Origin: Blastomyces gilchristii SLH14081
Lineage: Eukaryota; Ascomycota; Eurotiomycetes; Onygenales; Ajellomycetaceae
Assembly (NCBI RefSeq): GCF_000003855.2
Contig: NW_003101669.1
Span: 872,795 to 936,794 of the forward strand
Reading direction: 5' to 3'
DNA length: 64,000 bases
The notes under the pieces were generated by a model. It ran no database searches. It saw nothing but the letters and a program-made list of their open reading frames with translations, and was not told where the DNA came from. The first letter of the stretch is position 1; every line of letters starts with the position of its first letter. The position numbers and the translations under genes were made by a program. Positions 44,319 through 59,485 of this stretch are shown here, piece after piece.

Positions 44319-47205
44319 GGCCTTCATATTTTCAACTTTGCTGTGGCTCTACCATGAAATGTAGGTCCTCTGAGTGAGGCTTATATGGGATAGCGCGGTT
44401 AGCCACATTTCCCCCTTTGTAGTTTGCTAAATGAAAGGGAATAGGCCACGGCCATCTCCCGTAAGAAGTATGTGAAACCTTTTTAACTTCCTTGGAAGAA
44501 TAAGATTCCCGAGGAGATTCCCAGTGGGCAATCCATAAGTAAAAACATTGCATCCTCGTTTACAACTGTGGTTGTAGTGCAAAGCGTTCGTTGCCCTGCG
44601 TTCCCGGCCCCTTTGTCATGCACGCACTTATCCGGAACTAAAAAGAATCGCATTCGTAGAGTATCACACGCAGGACAGTCCCATCATCGAGCTTCAACCC
44701 ATATAATTATCAAAAGGTCTCATTCTGCCAATCTGCCTTTATCTTCCTTGTCACCTTCAACAATGGATACATACTATCGTCGTGCCCCCACGGATCAACT
44801 CTCCTTGGAAGTAAACTACTCCCGAGACAGATACTGGCTCCCTTTAAACCTTTGATGTTTGCGTACATGTCTGCTGGCGGCCTCTAGGAAGAGAATAGAT
44901 AGATTTGGAAGTCATCTCTACTTGCCCTCAAGAAGTCTGGATTCCTCATTTCCCGTCGCGTATTCTGACCTCTAACCTGATCCTCACATCCCCTCCTGTT
45001 TTTGAATCCACTGCCATCCATAATTTCATTGCAGATCTTAAGAACAAATCCCGTCGAAAATATACAACTGCGCACAAACTCACCGTTATATTATACGGTG
45101 GAATTCATGCCTAAATACCGTATTCCCCTCGACAAAACGACGAATACTGAGTACGAAGCAATGGCATCCGGCCCATAATTCGCAACTGGAGAAGCTGATC
45201 CATGATGGACTGATTTCATGACTATCGACTATCGGTTGCGAGAGATAGACGGGTATCGCGGATAACGAGATCCCCCACCCCTTTTTTTTCTTTCCGTATT
45301 AGCCGACAATGTATCTGATGCGGCCCTGTATGTTTTCGGCGTTCGAAGAGTTATGCGTGTGGCAAACGATGGATACATATGCGAGATTGTATGGGCGCCC
45401 GCAGCACCTTGAACTACTATGCATAGAATGGCGTTAAAAGACGGAGAATCCGGGAGAGGAAATTGAATAAATATCAACCCTTTTTCACAGATCCTTCGAT
45501 AACGAAGTTTCATCGCCTGAGGCGAGACGCAAGCTCGCTTTCTTGATGCTCTAATGAACGAGATGACACGTAGAAATTCCACCCCGATGTACACCATCAG
45601 TGTGGCCGCTGGTAAAATATTGAGAATAATTTGTCATCATTACCCATTTGAGGCAAAAGGTTCCAGTGTCCAGAGACGAATTGACCACATACAAAACAAA
45701 GCAAAATAGGAAATAGCCAGATGCTTCGTCAGTCTCAGGTGTGTGTATCCATAACGAGCACCATCTGGCTTCCGTACATAATGGTGTGACTAATCCTTTG
45801 AAGTAGAATGATCATGTCGGGTTTGATAAATCAAGAATCTCGACGGCGAATGTAGGTATGTGGCGCTAGAGATAATTTTGGAAACTGCTAGCTTCGACCG
45901 GCAACATACTGATTGATGCAGCACGGTGGTGAATGCGTCACCGGCATCTAAGGGCTTGATTTATCTGCGAGACAACTTGGATAATATCCGTTGGAACACG
46001 GCTTTCAACTTTTGAGGTTGGCAAAGGTCAAAGGGGCCCACTCGACCAGTACCAATAATGGGTATATAGGGCATGTGTTGCCCGGCTCCGAACGTGCATG
46101 ATAGTCAGTTAGTTTTCATGATGTTCCTTCCGTCGCTCAGGGCGCTTGCCATGACTTCATTTCCTTCTTCAGCACCAGGTCGGGTTGGAAGACTGCAGAG
46201 AGCTGCATTCATATGTGTTCATCTTTGTACCCAAGTTATAAGGCTTATAGGAAGGTTGGGCAGGATTGTTACTTCGTTGAGCAGCTTAATGAAACACTGC
46301 TGTACAAGTGCCACGAAGAAGTAAAGATAAGAAGAGGGTGACGAGGCTGTGCCTGCCACCCCACCTTCATATCTGATGGCTGCTAGGTTTTCTTCGGAAA
46401 TACATAGGGCCAAGAAATATGAAATCATAGGAGAACTTTCCGCTACCGGCCATCTTGTCATTGGTCACTCTCTCTCGATAGCTGTATGGCTTCTAAGCCT
46501 CAGCTGGTGAGCTCTGACACAAAACGAATAGTAACTTCAGGTATTTTCACGACTCAGAATAGACCAGAAACCACAAATGGCCAGATTTTCGATTGGACGT
46601 TGGGCGCTTTACTCCTTCACTTTGCACACGGCTCTGATCGAATAATGCAAACATCACAAGGCGATCGAAATTGAATATTTTGGGTGGGCTGTTGTTTAAG
46701 AACCCCGCCATTCGTCGGATTGGTCATATAGAAACACGGGTACGAAGGAAAGCCCTGATACGGCGAAATGTGGGAGGTCACTCGAGCCTGCCAGGCTAAT
46801 AATTTGCCATGCGGCGGCGTTTATTGACATGGGTGCTAGAGACATTTAAACCAGGCCTTTGTTGTCCAAATGAAAGAAAAGTCAATGGCTCCGGCCATGA
46901 AATATTTTAATTTTGCTTCATTAAACCAGTATATTTTTCATCTCCATTTCACCAAAATCTCAGGGCGCATACCCAAAACCACACTAATCTCAATTTGGGA
47001 ATTGTTAAGAATGTTCGATTTTTTCGAGAAGCTCAGGCATGAATTGTCAAAATGACCTTAATGAGAATAATGGTTTCATGTGGAGTTTGACCTGGTGGAC
47101 TTATCAGAGCCATTTTGTGAGCACACGCTGCTTCCAGCGTTGTCATCCTTTTCAAGGATGGGAACTGGATTGGGAGGATGATAGTGTCGTGTGGACCTTC
47201 TCACT

Positions 47206-47693
47206 AGCATACGCTGCGTAAATTAACTAACGAACCAATAAAAATCGATCTTGAGCTGCAAGGCTGAGGGCGATGAAGGAGCAACGAGAAGAATAGTCAC
47301 AGGATAGGCACAGGATAGGCACACAGGCCCTTGAAGCGCGAGATCACTCTATCTGCTGCCAAGAAAATAGAGAGTCAACGCCGTTCTGCTGATGGGGAGC
47401 TCAATGCAGGAAATAATCGTTTCATGGCTTCCACCACATGCGGATGTAAACGACGGGAGCAGGTAACGTGGAATGTGGGAAGATCAGTTTATTAATTTGA
47501 CCAGGAAAGGTTATGCGAATGGTTTGCAATAGAGTTATTCATTTGATTTGTTGACTAGTGTCATCTTCGAGCAGAACAATGACACGGAAACCTGGGCCAC
47601 AAAGTGGCGTACAATGTTGATGATATTTCATGCAAAGCATGCCTAGATGCTTTGCATGTTTCGCAAGGGGAACGTTCGTACGCAGCGTATGCT
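47206..47693. repeat. 15-bp inverted repeat flanking about 0.46 kb
   Basis: AGCATACGCTGCGTA at 47206-47220 recurs as its exact reverse complement at 47679-47693. No clear target-site duplication is visible and homology does not continue inward, so a small transposable element is only one possibility. Confidence 0.6.
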
Positions 47694-50013
47694 TTGCCAA
47701 TTGGAATATTCTAGGTTGAATCTCGAACCTTCTCAGCAAGTGAATCGAGTTGCTGCACGGAGGGAACTGAGGAGGTATTCTTTCTAGTGGTTCAGAGTAG
47801 GCCAATTGTTGGAACTCAGCATGCATACATGGAACGTCGGCCACTGTATAGCCGTTCCTTCTCGTATTAGGAATGTCCAAGGTGGCTGGCCTCCAGGTCA
47901 CCTTGATACGGGTAGAAACACGGATCACTAGAACAGCCAGCTTCTTGGGATGCGGGGTGGAGGGGTAAAAGAAGGGGGTAGGTACTTGGGGGGGGGGTGG
48001 GGAGTGCATTAAGCAGCGTATTTACTTCACCCCGCAATTGTCCATCAAGATGGTCCCCATGTATTTTGGCACTAAGCTGGAACTACTCCACGAAACCAGT
48101 GGAACACCAAAATCCCGGTGACATGATCACAGTCGCAACATGCGCAACTCACCAATTGGGGAAACTATATCCTGATCTCACCAAGGGAGCAGCTCCAGCA
48201 AACGAGGGTTGTCTCTAGTGGAAAGATTTCCGTCGCGAAAGCGCAATTGGTCCACTTTGGTGGCTGTTCGCGATCGAGAGGGTCTCAAGCCTGAATATCA
48301 GATTTTAACATGGCAAGTGCACGGATAGATCCCTGGAAGATAGCACAGGATGAAGATGGTCTCTCGGATGCAGCACGATGAACCACATGCGCAGTAGTTA
48401 ACTATTTAGCCCCAAGAGAGTCAGGAACCAAAGCAAGCAAGCTTCACGATAGATCCCCCCTGTTGGCCATTCTTGGGGCCAAGCTACGGCAAGGGAAAAG
48501 ACAAGGGAAGCAGGGGGAAGTGGAATGTTGAACTGGAAGAAAAGGGGAGAGAAGGATGATGAATGGTAAGTTAATCAACGATGGCGATGGCAAAATTCGG
48601 AGGTTTCACTGCTGCAGAGCCGCAACACAGAGCCGCGTCTCACGTCATGTTGTTCTTCTTTGTTGTGGTTGAACTTTCGAAGGCACAAAAAAGTCGCACC
48701 AAGGAGCCGCACCAAGACCAAAGGGCGCCGTATTTCCCCCAAGGATACTCAGCAGTGCCAATGAGACGGCGGGGGGAAACTTGCCTGCATTCTGTTGGCT
48801 GGGAGTTGTATGGCGGCGTAACTACTTTAGCGTTGGAATGCAACACTTTTTCGAAGTCCAGCACATCAGATCGCCTCCCTGGATGCGATGTCAGAGCTGA
48901 ATACGATGTCCTTTCCAATCGGTTGTACCCACTGGAATCTCATTATTGAACAACATTTCGACAGCTTTAAGGACGATTTACGCAGGAAATCTGAGCTGGA
49001 ATGATTTAGCTCGCCTAGATCGGACCTAGGAAATCATCCGGATATTAGGCAGTCATTATTTATTAACAGATGAGCCACTCCGCCCCTTGCACCCGTTAGA
49101 ATCCGCGCAAGGGGCGGTCTGATAATCCCGATCATTCAGGTAAGTTGTCGAGTTAAGCGGCTCAAACGCAGCACTCCTCTGCTGCAGTGTGTTTTCCCAG
49201 GAACAAGTTCCCACCGCACCAACTTGTCGTCGATTCGCCTTTTTTCCAGGTCTTTATCCCACTTCATGGTCTTGGTCAACGCTTCGCCACACCTACGATT
49301 AGGGCCATTCCAACAAGCCCCTTGGAACTTCCTGGTGACCAATTCTGGGAACTTTAAATAAAATGAAAAAATACGTCGGCGACAACCTTGGAACATTTAA
49401 CCATGCTCCGGGAGTGTTCTTTGGAAATCTCACCCATACCAATTTCTCGCAGAGCCTCATTTAGCGGGAAAGTGTTTGCACAAATCCCCAAGACTGATCA
49501 GCTTGAATCCGTCAGGGAGAATTGACAAATAAAAGCGTCGGAAATCGGCTCTTCGTACTACTGCGACTGTCATAATATTCCCCAGCCTTATGTGGCCCCG
49601 TCACGTTTGAGATCTTTTTAAAATAAGGTGCCAACTTGATTGAAATGGGGGATTATTGATTCAGAATTTCAGCCTCATCTGTAGAATAATATAAATCCGC
49701 CACTGCACTTGTTTCGTTGGAGCTTCCGGTAGTGACTTGTACTTGTTTATCTTCTCTCTCTCTTCCAGCTCTTGGAGTTTACTGCTTCCCTGACTAGCGG
49801 TTCCACTGGTTTTGGCACAACCGGTTGATCAGGGTAAAAAAGTATTGCTTCAGAATGCTCATATAATTGAAAATTTCATCCTGTTTGGGTCCAAGGGGGC
49901 TATCGTGTGGGAAGCAACATTATCACGTTGCCCTTTTTCTTTTCTACTCGGTTCCTTGATACTGACGAGCCGCTGCTCCCTCTTTGTGCCCTTGGACCTT
50001 GTCTACTTATATC

Positions 50014-52096
50014 ATGCCGACCACTACGATTGATGATATCCCTTTTGATTTATGGTATCAAATTGCCTCTTGTCTCGACCCTCAAGATTACATCAACCTG
50101 AGCTTTGCCAACCGGAAATTATATTCTCTACTGAAAAGCGATTTTACAGCGCGGAACGCAGCACAAGTGAGTTCATAATATTGAACAATAAATACATATC
50201 TGTACCACACTTATTCCCGAATTAGTATAGACTGACACTTTCACGAAGCTTTCTATCTCCCATACACGAGAAGGGAAATTAGCATTAGAGGGAAAAATCA
50301 CCTATGTTGAGGCCCTCAGGAGAACGTATGACGTACGTGAGGCCGTGGCCAATGCACAACCTTACTCAGCATGTTTGGTCGCGTATGGGGAAGCATTTCT
50401 GTTTAACCAAGGCGTATTATGTTATTTGGATAGGGGCGAGATCCGCACGCTGGATGTGCACGGAGCGGCTCGGGAAGAGCAAGTCGTCAATATTGGGGCT
50501 GTGTTACGACGAGCCTGCACGGTATCACCGGATTTTAGCCAAGAGGTGGAATTCTCACTGTTAAATTATAGCCACGGCATCGTTGCAGGCTTGTGTGAGA
50601 TGGAAGGGTCTCAAGCGTGGCTAATTGTCCTTGACATTCGCGCAAAATGTACCCGAAAGAACGGTAGACTGCTTCTCCTGCAGCAGCTCGAATCTTCCCG
50701 AAGAATATTTGTCCGCCACAATGAGAAGGTCTTATTTTACGGAACTCATTCCGAGTTCGCAGGGCATGGCCACCACGAATGGGTCATTCATGGTTGGGAC
50801 TTGACGCAGAGGAAGCCCCTAGCAGAGCGACCCGTGCAACTGGAAAATTTCGTCGGATCTGAAATCGGATCTTCAATATGCTTTGAAATACATGACAACC
50901 ACTTTTACGCCATTTCGAACGAAACCGGTTTTGAAGACGAAGAAATCGATTGGACTTCGTACTATATTTGCCTTCGGTTTCCGGTAGAAACCCCTCACAA
51001 TGTCGAATGGCGTCGGTTGTGGCGTCGACAACATCGCGAAGGTCCAATCCACGACACGTGGACAAACATCTCTCTTCGAACGGACGACGCAACAAATCAA
51101 CTATTGATTGTAGAGAGTAGAAGAGAATGGCGTCGAGCTGGCAGTGAGCATTATAGGACATACTATATGCAACCCCTTTCGTGTTTCATAACAGATCCTG
51201 CGGATAAGAAGGACGGCGTGGGCCAGCCGAAGGATTGGCAAACGGGAAGCGAACCCCATTCGAGCCATGAGTCCCCCAGCCCTGGATTTCCTGGGTATTT
51301 GCCAGTTCCTGTTCTGCCAAATGATCCATTAGCTTTAGCTCTCGATGACCGCAATAAACCCAATTATGAGCCTCCCAAAAAGCGCCTTCGCCGATATTAC
51401 CATCCGGAATATGATGACCACGAGAATTCTTTGCCTAATCGCAGAGACTTCATTCTTGCAAAGACAAAATATCGAACGTACAATCATTGTGCATCAGCTT
51501 TTATTGACCTGGTCAATGATAATTCCCAATCAAATCAACCGAGGGACAACTTACGGCTTCGTATAGGTTCCCGGAAACGCAAATGCCCTATTGGCGAGGA
51601 TGGCCTTTTGTATCCGTCAGAACTTGATGAGGAAAACAAACCAATACCGGACAGTGATGAACATTTTGAATCTCGCGGGATCAAGCTGTGGCCTCCTCCA
51701 GATTCCCACCCGGAACTTCTGTCGCTGCTCTGCCCTCCCAAGCGGTGCGGGAGTGTAGAAGCCGCCTCCGATGAACGGTCTATCATCTACTCGACAGATC
51801 CTTCCACGGCTGATGGTAGACGGCCAATAATTTTGATCAATTTCGATCCCACAATACGGCTCGACAACATAAAACGGCTCTCCGTGAAACTAAATGTGGA
51901 AGAGTCATCCCTCCCGGTTGAAATTGACAGGGAAGATACAAGACTTAGCAAAGGAAAACGAAAAGCTAGCATTGATATTGAAAGCAATAGATTGGCTCCT
52001 GGGCCATCCACGCCATCCGCGCTGCTTCCTATTCCATGGTTCAGGACGGAGGAAGCGATGTATTTGCATATTAACCGGAGTTACTGGCTGCGCTGA
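50014..52096 (+). CDS. F-box protein, substrate unknown
   Basis: Two exons (50014-50166 and 50231-52096) with a 64-bp intron give 672 residues. The F-box is at the very start: IDDIPFDLWYQIASCLDP followed by DYINLSFANRKLYSLL; it would bind Skp1 of an SCF ubiquitin ligase. The middle (about 60-290) reads like a beta-propeller-type domain with repeated strands (for example LIVLDIRAKC and HEWVIHGWDLTQRKPLAERP). The C-terminal 250 residues are charged and Pro-rich, with NLS-like KKRLRR and RKRK segments. ATG 50014 was chosen because MPTTTIDDIPFD is the usual spacing before an F-box; an in-frame ATG lies 30 bases upstream. Confidence 0.82.
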
Positions 52097-52922
52097 TATA
52101 GTAATACCCGGCATGTTTGTTCTCAACATCTTGTTCCTCTCTCTCTTTGCCTGGCGTTTATGCTGGGCTGTTAGTTTTCATATTGTGAGGGTTTCTGCTT
52201 TTAGGCTACCGGCGTTCTCTAGACCTGGCTTTTGTATCTCTGAACCCCTGTTACTGCACAAGGGCAGGGAACCTTTAGTCGCTTCCCTTCTTCTTCTACC
52301 CGTTGTTTAATAGTACATATAGTTAGTTACTCCTTATATCCTTAGCTGAGCAGCTCCCTGGTTCTTCGAAACCGTTCAAACTGACATTTTGATAACTATG
52401 GGAGCCGCAAAACATATGTATGATGCTGGCCAATGAACCTTCAAATGGCGGGGATCCCATTCTTTGCTCCTGGAACTGCTAGAATTGGCGGATTGAGCAG
52501 TTTTATTAAGGTTAAGTGAAACAATAACCACCGTTTTGAGCGTCGGATAAATGTCCGGCGATCTCAAAGAGATTTTTGTCATATCAATGGTTAGAACGTC
52601 ACCCAAAAACTTATGCAGAAAAATCAAAATCACCAAATTTAACTACCACCGCAACATAGGAAATTCCCATTCAAAGCTTTCTTGCGTCCACCACCCCCAT
52701 CGGCTTTATACGCATATTGGATCGCATGCCACGATATCACATGACCTGACAAAAGTCTCGGCTGAGTCATCAGCAATCCACCCCACCAGTCGCTCCCAAA
52801 TAGCTATGACTCTATGTCCATGGATCGTATTCCCGAGGTCAATCCCCTTTACAACTCCAATTGCAAGAATATTTGTTCCTAGTCGTTTCAATCGTATACC
52901 TCACCACCGTAAATATCTTACA
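52097..52922. other. Spacer between F-box gene and lys1
   Basis: About 0.8 kb containing the F-box 3' flank and the lys1 promoter. ORFs up to 167 codons run into lys1 exon 1 in the same frame but have no family resemblance upstream of MAPVTLHLRAE. Confidence 0.5.
52763..52813 (+). promoter_or_regulatory. Gcn4/CpcA-type sites upstream of lys1
   Basis: A perfect TGAGTCA lies at 52763-52769, about 154 bases before the lys1 ATG, and TGACTCT, one base off, at 52807-52813. Gcn4/CpcA binds TGA(C/G)TCA and raises amino acid synthesis genes under starvation, which suits a lysine gene. Confidence 0.6.
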
Positions 52923-54887
<1,965 letters not shown>

Positions 54888-55026
54888 GAGGGAGAAAAAA
54901 AAAAAAAAAAAAAAAGAGGTGCGCATGAGAGACAAGCGGTGGTGTCTATCACTTGATTGATTTGATGGAAAGGAGGGATGGTAAACTCTGCATTCCCCTT
55001 CTTTGAAAGAATAAGAGGCTGGATTT

Positions 55027-55102
55027 TTGAAATAATGTATCATTTGAAACAGAGCGGCCATGGGTTGAAATAATGTATCATTTGAAACAGAGCGGCCATG
55101 GG
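55027..55102. repeat. Perfect tandem duplication, 38-bp unit x2
   Basis: Bases 55027-55064 are repeated exactly at 55065-55102, 140 bases past the lys1 stop, probably in its 3' UTR. Confidence 0.95.
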
Positions 55103-55449
55103 AGTGAAATAAAGAGAATAGAGGTTAAGAAGAAGTGAGTGGGCTATTTTACGTTTCTCAGGGATTATTCTACCGTTCATATATAGAGCTAGCTAGCTCT
55201 AATATGCCCCCATCTATTTTGGCATATATGGAAACAAAAATTGGATACTTAACTTTTTTTCAGCTTGAAAACTGGAACCAAATCAAAGGCCAAAGCAAGG
55301 AGGAATAGAAGGGTTCTAAAGTAATCTACTAATTAAGGGTTGATATCCATCCATCTAATTTGAAATTGAATTGCCACGTCCTAGTTGTCCTACATACCAA
55401 TATTGGGGATCCCAGTTCAATCCCAATGCCTCCTAGTAAGGAAATAAGC

Positions 55450-55493
55450 CAGAAAAGAAAAGAAAGAAAAGAAAGAAAGAAAAGAAAGAAAAC
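55450..55493. repeat. AAAGA/AAAG purine tract
   Basis: Irregular AAAGA and AAAG units over about 44 bases; intergenic. Confidence 0.8.
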
Positions 55494-56174
55494 CATGAAC
55501 TAGCCAATATCATAATCTAAAATGATACGTAAATGCCGTACTATTTCACGAGAGAGCGTCAGAAGGGCCTTCATATGATCAGATCAGGGATGTTGCTGTA
55601 TACAATGCGGAGGGCCTGAATGAAAAATGTCCGTCCGAATGCGAAGAAAGGGGACAACAACCATGTTGCGGCCATGCCATAATAATCGACCAATACCTAT
55701 CTATCAGCACGAATCGATATCACTCACCGCTGGGGGGCCTTTGGTGTAGGGGAATTCCGCGGCGGTAGGACGACAGACAACATGGGCATGTTGGTACCAC
55801 GAATATCATTCGAACCGGGGTGGGAAGAATTGCGTATACAACATACATGTATGTAAGATAGTAAGATAAATGATAAAGTAAAATTGTACATCCCTTTCAA
55901 AATTGTTATTAGTAGGATTCGCAATTATATAAGTGGAGTAGGTAGGATAAGGCTATGCGCCCAGGTATATGCGATGTGTTATGTTTATGTACGCCCCAAT
56001 TTTTGATAAAATAACTATAACTATGCGATATGCTATGTTGCTAAACCGATAAGATGTTGACTTTCCTATTGATGTTATGTAAATACGTAGAATGAAGAGA
56101 GGATGGGGATAAAACAAGCTGGGTAGTTAAAGGGAAGGGTGGTAGGTAAAGAAACAAATATAAAAGAATGACCT

Positions 56175-57676
56175 CTAGTTTAATTTAACATAGTTTGCTG
56201 TTGATGCCAAAAAGAAAAAGTAAAAAAAATAAAAATTAGTACCACCTCGTTTCACTATAGGGAGGAAAGTAACAAAGGAAAGTGTTAAATATATGGCGGT
56301 CATACCTGGAAACTGCCCCGTCTTTCCATTAACCCTCCCCGTCCACCAATCATTCTCATTGTTACTCCGTTCTATAACCTCAATCACTTCGCCGGCAGAA
56401 AAGCTCAGATCCCCATACGCCTGTGCCTCGTAATCATATAACGCTGTCACGGTCTCTATAGGCGGGGACGATCCCGCGAGCCGGGCCGGCTTGGGTGGAG
56501 GCGGTGGCTTCTTTGCCTTTGCAGCCGCAGCCAACGAACTGCTGCCGCCGATAAGTGTAGATGCGGTGTGGGCGGAGTAGGGTGGTGGTGGGTTGTTCTC
56601 TGAGGTATCCGTCGTGCGGCGCGATGGGTGTGCCTTTTGTTCCGCAGCGAGCTTATCCTTTCCGCCTGGAAGGAATCTGGAACCCGGTCGACGGCCGCCG
56701 GTAGTCTTGAAGTGGACGATTGAAAGCTCCTCCGTACGCTCCTTGACGTCGCCTCGTTTTAGTTCAAAAGCCTCCTCGACGTCTGAAGTTAGGTCGAAAT
56801 AACCGATGTTCATCCCTTGCATTTGTTCGTGAAGGGTGTAGAAGACATTAAGTTGCATATAGTAGAATGATTGGAAGAGTGGTTTGATTAGCTCCGCTTC
56901 TAGGTGGAAGAGTTGTGGGAGCTCCTTTTTCAGAAGGTCATTGTAGTAGTTGAACTCCGCAGTCGCTTGTTCGACATCATTCTCAGCCTTGTACAGGGCC
57001 TTTTCGTCTTTTAACGACTTATCCTTCTTATCCTGAAGCTTTTTTAATGTGGCGCGGTGCCGATCGTAATCCAGTTGTTTGTGTTGTCGTTTTACTGCTA
57101 CCTTGCGAATGATCTTAATGATCTCCAGGAGCTCCTGGGCGGGGTGGACCACTCGGGAATTTATCAATTCCAATTCAGGCTCTAGGGTTGTCTGCAGTTC
57201 GCGGACGATCGAAGCATATTCGTCGCAGGCCTCGATTCCTGCCAGGTTCCCTTCAGGCATCGTAGATTCTGGATCTGAGGCTCGACCGGAGATAGGCTTG
57301 TAGAGTTCTTTGATAGCTTCTGAGAATTGGATCTGGTGATTAAGCATGCCTAAAGATGAGACAAGGGTTAGTAATTGCGCAACCAGCACCGCAGAATTAT
57401 CGTAGGATACTTGGATGTGAGGTGGAGTGGGGCCCGGGGAAACGGAAGGCCGGGGAGGGGCATGTTTTTCTTTAAGATGACACTTGGGATACCATTGATG
57501 GCGTCGAAGTACTTCTTTGATTCATCGTGCAGCTTCTTCGTCTCCTTCTCTAACTCCTGAAATCTCCGTTCAGCATCGATGTAGACGGCATCCTTGGTGT
57601 TCTCTCCAACATTGAAGCGAGCTTTGAAGGTCTGTGGCGCCCGCGCGACGGATTTCTGGAGCCCCTTGAGACTCAT
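56175..57676 (-). CDS. rvs167: BAR-SH3 protein of the Rvs167/amphiphysin family
   Basis: Membrane-bending protein of endocytic actin patches, paired in yeast with Rvs161. Three exons (57676-57493, 57349-56306, 56197-56175) give 416 residues. The N-BAR domain covers about 1-245: [16 protein letters not shown] start, [13 protein letters not shown], then [14 protein letters not shown] across intron 1, [14 protein letters not shown], and [20 protein letters not shown] Pro-rich linker ([17 protein letters not shown]) leads to an SH3 domain ([20 protein letters not shown], then [16 protein letters not shown]), finished as ANYVKLN by the tiny last exon. Convergent with lys1. Confidence 0.94.
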
Positions 57677-59433
57677 TGTCTAGGAGGTCCCCACCTGAAG
57701 CGGAAACGGGGGGATTTGACGGCAGCGCCGGAGTATACGTCACGAATGCTGGGGACTAAGCGGTGACAAGTTGGAAGTGAAAATACAAGATACTCTGGAG
57801 AGGGGGCAAACAAATGGAGAAATGGAGAATTAAGCCTGTAGCGGGTACGGCGGAAGAACAGAGTTATGTATCTAGAGTTGATGGCTGCTATTTTGGGCCT
57901 CTTTATCTGCAGAGTCGATGTTACAACAGAAGACAGCTGCCGCACAGCGCAGTGTAAAAACCTGAGGTAGTTTGTTGTCGTTGAAGTTGAAGCTGAACTT
58001 GGTGGTTGTTGCTGGACTTTATGCCCGGTGGAAGTTTCTCGGGGCGGATGTGCCTTATGTAAGACCGATCTGGGTATTGCCGTATTGGATTTAGCGCGAA
58101 TAGCCTATCTTGCCCAAATACGGCTAAATTATATTGCCAAGCCTCAACGCTAGTTAATTTTCAGTTAGCGTAAGAGCTCCAGCCACACAGATGACAGCAG
58201 CCAAGACCTGCCGTGTGACGTTCGACGCTGTGATTGGCTTAATCCAGATCTGATTTGCTACCAATGACGATTAGCGTGAGGCTGAGCATCGGTCGGGTCG
58301 CATGAAGCTTCACAACATACATACACATACAGCACTTTTGGGCTTGGTGTCGGGTGAGTGGTGTTGTATGGATTCATATTTTCATGGCCTGGAGGCAGCA
58401 GAATTCAAGACGGGGGAACATACGAAGAGTCCTTACTTCTATTCGGGTTGTGGAACAATAACTGCATTTTTTCAGGGGGAAGGGGATTGATTGGCCCTTA
58501 AAAAGAGAAGGCCGTTGTCTTCTTGGCGGGCAACAATCTGGCAGATCAATCAGCTTGATTTCTCTTCGTACGCTGCGTAGATTCTTTGAACATTGAAGAA
58601 CTACATCAAGCTTTCAGTTACAAAACGGGATACTCGTTCTTCGTATGGAAAGCCTCCTACTATGTATAGTAAGTACATTTGGTTCCATATGCCTCTTTTT
58701 GTCAACGTCACTATTAGCTATAGGTAAGGTTTCTTCACAACCCCTTTCATCCTCTATTTAATCGGAAAAGACATGTATACTGACTGGTGGATCAAAGATC
58801 AATTCAATTATAGATAAACTGCCGCCGTGATAAACTTACTCTAGGTTTACAGTACCGTGCGGCTATCCATTTCCCCCTTGATTCATGCCTCCCATGTTCA
58901 TATCTTATCCAACTACATTACGCTGCCTACACTTTCTTGTAGGACAGATTATGCAGCTTGAGGTATTTGACAGTTAGGATTTGCTTGCTTCCTGGTGTTA
59001 CATCGAGGGAAGAATCGCAAAATTACAGATCAAGGGGACGCCTATGATCCTGCACCCAGGAACCTGTACTCGTCGCTTCTAGTGATGGGCAAGTCTTTTA
59101 TATTTATTCTCTCATCAACCAGGAGAAACGGAGCACAACAACAACCCCAAAGACCTCATCAACTTTGATTATAAACATTAAACATTTAAGCAACTACGGG
59201 TCAGAAAAATTTACGATAATCAAGGACTGCACTTCTCAAATAAAACATTATCTGTGGCCTTTACAGAAATTTTCAAGGCTAGAAATGTTCCAAATATTCC
59301 GAAACGACTGATCACGACTCCCTGTCCCGAAATTCCCGATTTTGAAAGGTTCTTCTCTAACTGAAATAGACGACAGAAGCTTTTGTGCTTTTATCTTCAT
59401 TTGCTGGAAACTCATGAGAAGCTTGTCCTTTAT

Positions 59434-59435
<2 letters not shown>

Positions 59436-59485
<50 letters not shown>
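59436..59485. repeat. ATT trinucleotide microsatellite
   Basis: About 16 tandem ATT/TTA units; intergenic. Confidence 0.9.

Larger units (their letters stand above)
43105..50013. other. 6.9-kb gene desert
   Basis: The longest stretch without a supported gene. It contains three short tandem or near-tandem duplications (43124-43179, 43283-43318, 44281-44318), a 32-base T-run (43222-43253), two inverted copies of AGCATACGCTGCGTA (47206-47220 and 47679-47693), and scattered ORFs up to 156 codons that overlap others and carry no recognised domain. Two plus-strand segments (44763-45114 and 48581-48949) have the most protein-like composition and may be decayed genes. Confidence 0.5.
54888..56174. 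other. Spacer between convergent lys1 and rvs167
   Basis: About 1.3 kb of 3' flank. Contains an A-run (54895-54915), a 38-bp tandem duplication (55027-55102) and an AAAGA-type tract (55450-55493). No gene supported. Confidence 0.5.

Noticed and set aside
45229..45597. 122-codon minus-strand ORF in the gene desert
   Set aside because: Arg-rich mixed text without domain and no splice context; probably chance.
47539..48009. 156-codon minus-strand ORF in the gene desert
   Set aside because: No domain, Pro-rich start from a C/G-run and overlaps the inverted-repeat motif; likely chance.
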